Of a stretch of DNA of 11,199 bases, positions 1-4,743 are shown piece by piece. A model generated the notes under the pieces. It was given only the letters and a program-made list of their open reading frames with translations, ran no database searches and was not told the DNA's origin. Each line of letters starts with the position of its first letter. The first letter of the stretch is position 1. Source of the DNA: Bacteroidales bacterium (GTDB lineage: Bacteria > Bacteroidota > Bacteroidia > Bacteroidales > F082); the NCBI GenBank assembly GCA_016281295.1, contig JAEEII010000174.1, forward strand, positions 1 through 11,199, written 5' to 3'. Made by a program: the position numbers and the translations under genes.

Positions 1-662
1 GTTTCAACGTTGAACACATTGTTGATGTTCTCGGAAGAGATCACGGTCGAATCGGCCAGAGCCGAGTTGATGTGATAACGAGCATAGCCGAACGAGTACT
101 CGACAACACCACCTGCACCCCCTTTACCAATGAGCTCTATAATTGTGAGATACTCATCTGCAGTAAGGCCAAGAGCGGCCTTAAGATCGCCAACCGTATT
201 AGCAGTAGGTGTCAGACTGATTTTGCCACCATACGTTTCTGGTGTTACAGCAGAGGGAAGAACTGCATTACCCTCAGAAACTACGTAAACACCGGGGAAC
301 GCACCTTTCTCCTTGAACGCATTGAGCAAGAACTGATTTCCGCTAGCAGGATGAGCTGCAACATCAGCCTTGATCAGTGCATAGTTGCGTGAGATGAACT
401 CAGAGATAGAGGGTTGGCCAGTCGGAACGTTGTCGAACGAATGATCGATAATCTGACGCATTGCGCTAACGGCCTGCATCACGGTCGACATGATCATACG
501 GCCACGCATCTGAGCAACCGTCTGGGGGTTAGCAACGGTTTCAGCCAGCGAGCGAACAACCTGCTGCTTGGCTCCTTTAGCATCGCGGCCAATTGAATAG
601 ACGTCAGCACCCACGCGGCCACGAATGTAAGAACGGGTACCACCACTTTTACTTTTTGCCAT
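1..662 (-). CDS. Candidate structural protein A, N-terminal part (continues at 10809-11058)
   Basis: This is the first gene of the late-like unit. The ATG is at 662-660, and the frame runs off base 1 and continues at 11058 down to a TGA at 10811-10809, giving 303 residues. The N-terminus is basic and Gly-rich (MAKSKSGGTR, then GRVG at 15-18). Residues 1-96 align without gaps to the protein encoded at 9735-10736, sharing about 25 positions including GGT 7-9, VG 17-18, QTV 47-49, F76, F89 and N93. The pattern (GRVG, then NPQT, then an amphipathic helical stretch) resembles from memory the Bacteroidota family DUF6266; I could not test this. The remainder (about 130-303) is Gly/Ala/Thr/Ser-rich and probably beta-rich. 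Its first place in the unit, next to lysis-type genes, suggests an abundant virion protein, perhaps a capsid protein. That role is inference. The start is supported by a promoter whose transcript would begin about 75 nt upstream. Confidence 0.85.
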   Translation of the reverse strand, partial: MAKSKSGGTRSYIRGRVGADVYSIGRDAKGAKQQVVRSLAETVANPQTVAQMRGRMIMSTVMQAVSAMRQIIDHSFDNVPTGQPSISEFISRNYALIKADVAAHPASGNQFLLNAFKEKGAFPGVYVVSEGNAVLPSAVTPETYGGKISLTPTANTVGDLKAALGLTADEYLTIIELIGKGGAGGVVEYSFGYARYHINSALADSTVISSENINNVFNVE

Positions 663-744
663 AATTGCAATTGTATTAAAATGAGAACTAGTGGCCGCTA
701 CCCTTGGCCGTTGGGGTTTTGAATTGTGCATTCTTCAACGTCGG

Positions 745-775
745 CAAAGGTACAAAAAATATTTTCTCGGACAAA
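745..775 (-). promoter_or_regulatory. Bacteroidota promoter of the late-like unit
   Basis: Read on the minus strand, TTTG (775-772), 19 nt, then TACCTTTG (752-745) match the Bacteroidota primary sigma consensus TTTG-N19/21-TAnnTTTG. Transcription would start near 738-741, leaving a 5' leader of about 75 nt before the ATG at 662. Confidence 0.82.
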
Positions 776-1059
776 ATTCGGACTTGGGTGGGAGTTGCCC
801 CCACCTAGGTCGGGATTAACTGACTTAATTTTTACAAACGAGCCCGATAGGGCGAGCCGATTTTTAGATTTAATTAAGTTTATTTAAGATAGGGGTGCAG
901 GGGGCGAGAGCCCCCGCCCGCCGTGGCGGGTGATCTCCTATCCCGCCAAGGAGCCCGAAAAACGGGCTAAACACATCGACAAACCGCCATAAAACCTAGA
1001 TAAAGAGCCATATAACACCCACGAACTATCCATAAAAAGGGGCTATTCGTCGAACGACA
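776..1059. other. Intergenic region with clustered hairpins between divergent promoters
   Basis: No gene is visible. The left part has GGTGGG/CCCACC (785-803). GATAGG (888-893) and CCTATC (937-942) can close a three-way junction holding two GC-rich hairpins (GGGGGC-gaga-GCCCCC and CCCGC/GCGGG), followed directly by AGCCCG-AAAAA-CGGGCT (952-968). It lies between the divergent late-like and plus-strand promoters. Confidence 0.6.
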
Positions 1060-1091
1060 TTTGCAAATGTCAAAAAAAAGTCGTATCTTTG
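1060..1091 (+). promoter_or_regulatory. Bacteroidota promoter of the plus-strand unit
   Basis: TTTG (1060-1063), 20 nt, then TATCTTTG (1084-1091) match the Bacteroidota promoter consensus. It is the only convincing plus-strand promoter I see and lies about 70 nt upstream of the preferred start at 1160. Confidence 0.82.
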
Positions 1092-1159
1092 CAGTAGCAA
1101 AGAACAAAATGTATCACCCTTTAGGAACCCCGAGCCGATGGGCTAAACGGCAAACAGAT

Positions 1160-1393
1160 ATGCAGAAATCAGTAATAGTAACGATTGAGCGCCTTGCTAA
1201 CAAGGTGGTCGTATCTAATGACCAGGGTAAAAAATGGGAAATCCCCGTAGATGAACCTGGGAATGATGACTCCTCGGTTAATGGAGTAATCGCGCATATC
1301 GCATCAGCGATGCTAACGGGAACCATAGCAAGCCAACTAAGGCACATTAACGCACGGACTCTTAGATACACCCTAACAATAGACACGATATGA
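1160..1393 (+). CDS. Hypothetical small protein of the plus-strand unit (77 aa)
   Basis: One of only two convincing plus-strand genes. I prefer the ATG at 1160 (MQKSVIVTIERLANK, 77 aa). The same frame is open from an ATG at 1109 (94 aa), but that start would leave only about 10 nt of 5' leader after the promoter at 1060-1091. The protein starts with two likely beta strands (KSVIVTIERLANKVVVSNDQ), a short acidic loop (DEPGNDDSS), then a helix and a final strand (RTLRYTLTIDTI). I do not recognise the family. The TGA stop overlaps the ATG of the next gene (ATGA at 1390-1393), and promoter, two genes and a terminator form a compact unit. Being opposite to the rest of the circle, it may be independently regulated. 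Confidence 0.7.
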   Translation: MQKSVIVTIERLANKVVVSNDQGKKWEIPVDEPGNDDSSVNGVIAHIASAMLTGTIASQLRHINARTLRYTLTIDTI

Positions 1394-1563
1394 TAGAAAC
1401 TCTTTACCCACATAAGCCCTTGAAGCCTGCCGACATCAGCAGGCTTGGGGCAGATCCCTGCAATGGATGTCAGCTGCGTGAGTGGTGCTCTGACGAATGC
1501 GGTGCAATCATACCACTCGACAAAGAAGATAGTGCGCCATTTATATGGCCAAGGTTTAATTAA
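1390..1563 (+). CDS. Small cysteine-rich protein of the plus-strand unit (57 aa)
   Basis: A 57-residue protein starting MIETLYPHKP and ending FIWPRFN, translationally coupled to the gene before it by an ATGA overlap. Residues 24-37 read CNGCQLREWCSDEC, with spacings C-x2-C-x6-C-x3-C that suggest one bound zinc. The D-x-C-x-G-C-x-L-x3-C core matches the minus-strand protein at 3296-3514 (DACDGCDLVSLC). The intrinsic terminator begins at the stop codon. The short length, the terminator and the overlap support a real gene, although no family name can be given. It may be a small DNA- or protein-binding regulator; nothing in the sequence proves this. Confidence 0.72.
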   Translation: MIETLYPHKPLKPADISRLGADPCNGCQLREWCSDECGAIIPLDKEDSAPFIWPRFN

Positions 1564-1592
1564 AAGGGGGCTTTTAGAGCCCCTTTTTTTTT
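1562..1592 (+). terminator. Terminator of the plus-strand unit
   Basis: A stem made from AAAAGGGGGC and GCCCCTTTT arms around a short AT-rich loop is followed by a run of nine T (1584-1592). It starts at the stop codon of the Cys-rich gene and bounds the gene-free region on its left side. Confidence 0.88.
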
Positions 1593-1814
1593 AGAGATTG
1601 GTGTTCGTCCAGCATCGGCGGGCGAAGCCAGCAGACGTGTCCAGACGGGGCAATCTGGCCAAATTTTGTGGAACCCGCGAACAAGGCGCAAGCAAAATAA
1701 AACCATGAAAAACACTCGGGGGGAGCGCGAGGGGGGCAGACAGCCCCACTTGCAAACCGCCGTAGATCATTTATTTTCTGCTGCCGATTTAGAAGGCGGT
1801 AGCCACTAGGGCGA

Positions 1815-1953
1815 GGGGCTATAGCCCCGAGGAAGGTGGGTGGGCGAGGGGCTTAAGCCCCGAGGAATTTGCCCGCGAACGCTACAGCGGGCGCGGGCAC
1901 TGCCCACGTAGCCTATAGGCGAAGAGGGCAGAGCGCAGAGGGGCTATAGCCCC
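1815..1953. repeat. Three GGGGC-centred palindromes
   Basis: GGGGCTATAGCCCC at 1815-1828 and 1940-1953, and GGGGCTTAAGCCCC at 1848-1861, are perfect 14-bp palindromes. The first two are embedded in a longer shared unit (GGGCGAG before, GAGGAA after). A separate palindrome GCCTATAGGC lies at 1911-1920. Confidence 0.85.
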
Positions 1954-2072
1954 GGCGCGCCTGGCGATGGACGTTAAGAAAACGATGAGAGAAGAGATAG
2001 CCAGCCGCCGCAAAAGTAACTTGAAACCACGATGAAAGCCCGACCCCGACGATTTAGCCCCAGCGATATTTA

Positions 2073-2159
2073 TCATAATTCAGCATCGGATTCTCACTTG
2101 AGCAACCAAAAAAACTAAATGCGATGGTATGCCTACCCTCATGAGAATCCGAATTATGA
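2073..2159. repeat. Long inverted repeat with a 6-nt bulge
   Basis: TCATAATTC (2073-2081) and GGATTCTCA (2088-2096) on the left pair perfectly with the continuous right arm 2142-2159, giving 18 bp interrupted only by the unpaired AGCATC (2082-2087). The 45-nt loop carries a small hairpin GGTA-TGCC-TACC (2126-2137). It is much more AT-rich than its surroundings. Confidence 0.8.
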
Positions 2160-2319
2160 CTAAATAACGCCCTCGTGAACCGACAGAGCCTACTGCCAAA
2201 GACTAGGGCGCGCGCAGACCCGGAGCCCAAAGGGCGAGGACACCAGCGCGCCCGCCCCAATTCCCGCCTACATGTACCCGCAATATGGGTAAGCGGGATG
2301 GCGCAAAATCAACGCGACA

Positions 2320-2372
2320 GGGCAGGTCGCGACATTCCGCAGACGGTAACGGCGAGGACGCGCGACCTGCCC
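2320..2372. repeat. Perfect 12-bp inverted repeat
   Basis: GGGCAGGTCGCG (2320-2331) and CGCGACCTGCCC (2361-2372) are exact reverse complements with a 29-nt centre. On its left lie two more hairpins (GGGCGCGC/GCGCGCCC at 2206-2253; TCCCGC/GCGGGA enclosing TACCC/GGGTA at 2262-2298). Confidence 0.85.
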
Positions 2373-2450
2373 GAAGCGGAACATCCTGCGCGCAGCACCG
2401 GGGGTTCGACGGGGGCAGGCAGCCCCCGACGGCGGCAGGATCATCATTAT

Positions 2451-2600
2451 TTCTGTGCGGTAGCCGATAAATTCGGGGGAGCGAAGCGGGGGGCGGCTAA
2501 ATAGCGGCCCCCCACCTATTAGAGCGCAAGGCGGGCTGATAGCTACTTGCAGCGAGCGTCCCTCATAGCTGTGCGGAGAGGGTCGCTCGCTGCAACTAGC
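2451..2600. repeat. Structured module, copy 1
   Basis: Begins TTCTGTGCGGTAGCCGAT (2451-2468). Stem alpha is GGGGGGC-G-GCTA / TAGC-G-GCCCCCC (2488-2513), then ACCTAT. It is followed by a very long hairpin 2542-2600: 4 + 12 + 5 bp (GCTA, TTGCAGCGAGCG, CCCTC with their complements) broken only by one C-C and one T-T mismatch, around a 13-nt loop. Confidence 0.8.
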
Positions 2601-2746
2601 GACAAGCCTGCCTGGAGCGGTCTGCTGCTGCCTATCAACTAATATCGAACCGACGGAATGCCGAAGACAGATGAACCAACCCCAGTTAGCAGGAGGGAGG
2701 GCTAGAGATAGTTAGCCCTCGCCCTGCGGGGATGAACTATGCGCTG

Positions 2747-2930
2747 TTCTGTGCGGTAGCCGATGAACAATGTGCAGGCGGCTAATTAGCGGCCTGCAAC
2801 CTATCTCCCTTTAAGCAGGGGGCAGGGGTAGACGTGGTGCAGGCTTGCCTGCGCGCGCCTATCCCCTGCCGCCTGCGTGGGGTTCACCCCCTCGGGGAGT
2901 GCGAGGGGGAAGGGGGGAGTGGGTGGGGGT
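2747..2930. repeat. Structured module, copy 2
   Basis: Begins with the same 18-mer as copy 1 (2747-2764). Stem alpha is TGCAGGC-G-GCTAATTAGC-G-GCCTGCA (2773-2798), perfect apart from one G-G. Then ACCTATCTCCCTTTAA and stem beta, GCAGG-G-GGCAGGGG with CCCCTGCC-G-CCTGC (2815-2828, 2863-2876). Stem gamma is CCCCCTC/GAGGGGG (2887-2909). A run of G blocks fills 2905-2930. Confidence 0.82.
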
Positions 2931-2978
2931 ATGGTGGGTGGATGAAATGCAAGGCCATCCGCAACCCGTAATCCGCAA

Positions 2979-3185
2979 GTCTGTGCGCCAGCCGACAAAA
3001 ACGGTCGAGGCGGCGCGTAGCGCGGCCGCAGTCCTATCTCCCTTTAAGCAGGGGGCAGGCATTCCAGAACGTAGCCCAAGGGGCCCCATCATAAAAGGGG
3101 AATGGGCGCAGGGCTGGAATGCCTGCCGCCTGCGTGGGGTTACCCCCTCTGGGAGTGAGAGGGGGTAGGGGGAGTGGGTGGGGGC
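2979..3185. repeat. Structured module, copy 3
   Basis: Begins with a diverged copy of the 18-mer (2979-2996). Stem alpha is GGC-G-GCGC / GCGC-G-GCC (3009-3027). Then CCTATCTCCCTTTAA and stem beta, GCAGG-G-GGCAGGCATTCCAG with CTGGAATGCCTGCC-G-CCTGC (3048-3067, 3114-3133), 19 bp with one G-G. Stem gamma is CCCCCTC/GAGGGGG (3143-3165), followed by G blocks to 3184. Confidence 0.82.
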
Positions 3186-3204
3186 TCTGTGGGCTGGACT
3201 AGAA

Positions 3205-3226
3205 GCTATGCGGTCTGCCGCATAGC
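3205..3226. repeat. Perfect 9-bp hairpin
   Basis: GCTATGCGG (3205-3213), a TCTG loop, CCGCATAGC (3218-3226). It sits between module copy 3 and the terminator of the replication unit; its loop and stem echo parts of the module's leading 18-mer. Confidence 0.8.
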
Positions 3227-3230
3227 GACA

Positions 3231-3261
3231 AATAAAAGGTGGGCGATTGAGTGCGCCCACC
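3231..3261 (-). terminator. Terminator of the replication unit
   Basis: On the minus strand GGTGGGCG (3261-3254), an 8-nt loop, CGCCCACC (3245-3238), then TTTTATT. The 8-bp stem is perfect. It lies 35 nt after the last Cys-rich gene and bounds the gene-free region on its right side. Confidence 0.83.
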
Positions 3262-3295
3262 TGCGTAGGGCGATCATGTGCGCCCGGAGCATCCA

Positions 3296-3514
3296 TCATG
3301 AAACCAAGATAAGGAAGCAATTATCCCTTGTTATACTATCGCATTCTTCGCACAGATCACATATAGGATTGCCTTTGTGACAAAGGCTAACCAGATCACA
3401 ACCATCGCAGGCATCCATTTCAAATGGCGCACGGCTCATCCTAACGCATAGGCCAGATACCTCGACAATACCACCTTCTACAAGCCTAATGGCTTTTTCA
3501 TGAACATCTTTCAT
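3296..3514 (-). CDS. Small zinc-finger-like cysteine-rich protein (72 aa)
   Basis: Last gene of the replication unit, 72 residues, starting 1 nt after the PP-loop enzyme's stop. The first 33 residues (MKDVHEKAIRLVEGGIVEVS...) look like a helix followed by strands. Residues 34-60 carry a dense cysteine set: ACDGCDLVSLCHKGNPICDLCEEC, giving C-x2-C, C-x-L-x3-C and C-x2-C-x2-C spacings typical of zinc binding. It shares the D-x-C-x-G-C-x-L-x3-C core with the plus-strand gene at 1390-1563, so the element carries two diverged versions of one Cys module. Small proteins of this pattern are frequent in Bacteroidota mobile elements, from memory without a known function. An intrinsic terminator follows 35 nt after the stop. 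Confidence 0.78.
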   Translation of the reverse strand: MKDVHEKAIRLVEGGIVEVSGLCVRMSRAPFEMDACDGCDLVSLCHKGNPICDLCEECDSITRDNCFLILVS

Positions 3515-3515
3515 A

Positions 3516-4388
3516 TTAAAACTTTGGTTTTGGTAATTTTCTCATCACATCTTCTCTGTCCAGAAAGAAATAATTCTCTAGTATCTCCCAAGGGTCTGTA
3601 TCGAACAGCCCTTGATATGTCTGCTGGAACTTCTCATACCCATGATTTGAGTAGAAGAGGTTATACACCAAGTTGAGTGCTGCATCATTCTCTGTTCGGC
3701 CTTGCCTTTTATGAAAGAGAATACCTCGACGAAGTACCTGCTTGAGTAGGATCGGATAACCCAGATAGTCGAGTTTTCCTCTGTCACCTTGCAAGGGGCA
3801 ACCAATGCACCCTAATCGCCTATCTACACAGAATTTGCCTTGAGCATCATAATAGATTGGATGCATTTCAATATCATGCTCATTGACAATATTCTGGATA
3901 TCCTCATCAGTGAACAAGAGTATCGGAAAAAACCTATTCGAAAAGATCTTTTTTGTGTAATAATACACATCATCAAATGCTGAATAGCACTTTGTCCTTT
4001 TGACTGACTCACCTTTCCTAATGCCAAAGAAACCATAACTATCAATATAACGCTCTTTCAATTCTTCACAACAAAATCGCCTGAACATTGTAGGAAATCC
4101 TTTCATTTCCACTAAATCCAGAAAGGAGTGATTATTTCGCCTTAACTCACAATTGTGCTTTACAGCGAACGGTAAAGTGCCCTCTGGATCAATCGTTGTG
4201 ACATTATGAACCATTCGCACCTTTGCACCTGCTTCTTTAGCTAGGAACTCCAGTACACACGAATCCTTACCCGACGAAAAGGCAAGAAAGCAATTATGCT
4301 GACTCGCCACAGAACGAATAAACCGAACGGCCTTTTCAACTTTCTCTTTTGTCGTAAGTATATCCCATTTATCTGTATTATCTTCCAT
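3516..4388 (-). CDS. PAPS reductase-like PP-loop ATPase (DndC/CysH superfamily)
   Basis: A 290-residue protein of the adenine-nucleotide alpha-hydrolase (PP-loop) superfamily, subgroup phosphoadenosine phosphosulfate reductase-like. Visible features are the PP-loop FSSGKDS (37-43), a CC pair in RRFCCEELKE (103-112), GIRKGES (122-128), the usual substrate-side GIRxxES motif, and GCIGCP (193-198) giving CxxC at 194-197. CC plus distal CxxC is the ligand pattern of the [4Fe-4S] APS reductases and relatives, so an iron-sulfur cluster is likely. Family members reduce PAPS/APS, install sulfur in DNA backbone (DndC) or act on tRNA. Phage copies are common and their substrate is usually unknown. Here it lies in the replication unit after Rep, flanked by two small Cys-rich genes. 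A DNA- or tRNA-thiolation or anti-defence role is plausible but unproven. The downstream gene starts 1 nt after its stop. Confidence 0.88.
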   Translation of the reverse strand: MEDNTDKWDILTTKEKVEKAVRFIRSVASQHNCFLAFSSGKDSCVLEFLAKEAGAKVRMVHNVTTIDPEGTLPFAVKHNCELRRNNHSFLDLVEMKGFPTMFRRFCCEELKERYIDSYGFFGIRKGESVKRTKCYSAFDDVYYYTKKIFSNRFFPILLFTDEDIQNIVNEHDIEMHPIYYDAQGKFCVDRRLGCIGCPLQGDRGKLDYLGYPILLKQVLRRGILFHKRQGRTENDAALNLVYNLFYSNHGYEKFQQTYQGLFDTDPWEILENYFFLDREDVMRKLPKPKF

Positions 4389-4574
4389 ATTTCTTCAATT
4401 TTTTGGCTGTTTATGTGGGTGCGCCCGGGGGCGCGGGGGTGCGCGGGCGGGTGTGCCCGCATCCGTGAGAGAAAATCGCCCGAAATCCCTGCCTACAGGG
4501 GGTTTTCGCCGTATTACACACTGAAATCGCAGTGCGGTATTACTGTACCGCACTGTCTGTGCGGAAAATCAGCC
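4389..4574. other. Gap in the replication unit with hairpins, including a perfect 10-bp one
   Basis: This 186-nt gap interrupts an otherwise tightly packed unit. It holds CAGTGCGGTA-TTACTG-TACCGCACTG (4530-4555, perfect 10 bp), GCGGGC/GCCCGC (4443-4460), CCCTG/CAGGG (about 4488-4501) and TCTGTGCGG (4556-4564), which matches the start of the structured modules. It is GC-rich like the gene-free region. Its place just downstream of rep makes it a candidate nick site or RNA-processing signal. Confidence 0.55.
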
Positions 4575-4742
4575 CTAGAAAGGGCGGTTTTTCGGGTCGT
4601 AGGGCTCGAAATGGCGGCAAGCCATGGAGCCAGCATACACTCCGCAACCTAAGAATTTGCAATGTATCATATTCTCTTTGTTAGGTTGAGTGATGCACCA
4701 AATGCAGTCGGCACATTTCCAGTTCTTTCCATTCTTTTCCAT
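4575..4742 (-). CDS. Small cysteine-rich protein, putative metal-binding (55 aa)
   Basis: A 55-residue protein starting at the ATG at 4742, 1 nt after the Rep stop, so translation is probably coupled. Seven of its residues are cysteine or a plausible metal-binding histidine in an ordered pattern: KCADCIWC at residues 9-16, then HC at 28-29, GC at 32-33, C42 and H44. Pairs spaced as in zinc ribbons or iron-sulfur proteins suggest a structural Zn or Fe-S site. I know no named family. The next gene is an enzyme that is itself cysteine-rich, and a further Cys-rich protein follows it, so the three may work together in sulfur or redox chemistry. This is inference from neighbourhood. Confidence 0.75.
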   Translation of the reverse strand: MEKNGKNWKCADCIWCITQPNKENMIHCKFLGCGVYAGSMACRHFEPYDPKNRPF

Positions 4743-4743
4743 A

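Larger units (their letters stand above)
1593..3230. other. Gene-free, GC-rich, hairpin-dense region (candidate origin/packaging region)
   Basis: About 1.64 kb between two terminators that face each other. Open frames here are short, arginine- and proline-rich and look like GC artefacts, and no consensus promoter was found. Contents in order: three GGGGC palindromes (1815-1953), a 10-bp palindrome (1911-1920), a long bulged inverted repeat (2073-2159), three further hairpins (2206-2298), a perfect 12-bp inverted repeat (2320-2372), a nested hairpin (2383-2441), and three structured modules (from 2451, 2747 and 2979). A single-strand role (Rep nick site, complementary-strand start, packaging signal) is the simplest inference. 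Confidence 0.6.

Noticed and set aside
72..392. Plus-strand frames opposite gene A (72-392, 414-596)
   Set aside because: Antisense shadows of a well-supported gene, with no promoter or start signal.
1114..1413. Minus-strand frame of 99 codons opposite the plus-strand unit
   Set aside because: The plus strand has promoter, ATGA-coupled genes and terminator; the minus frame has none of these.
2088..2150. Inverted repeat considered as an integron attC site
   Set aside because: No GTTRRRY/RYYYAAC core sites and no integrase gene.
2175..2504. Open frame of 109 codons on the plus strand (MNRQSLLPKTRARADP...)
   Set aside because: Arg/Pro/Gly-rich composition typical of GC-rich non-coding DNA; it crosses several hairpins, has no promoter and no neighbour in register.
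2451..3185. Repeats considered as a CRISPR array
   Set aside because: Units are 230-300 bp with internal stems, only three copies, and no short repeats with regular spacers or cas genes.
2801..3320. Overlapping long frames on both strands through the structured modules, up to 153 codons
   Set aside because: Low-complexity Pro/Gly/Arg translations that follow the repeats; repeat copies differ by small indels that would break a shared reading frame, while pairing is kept.
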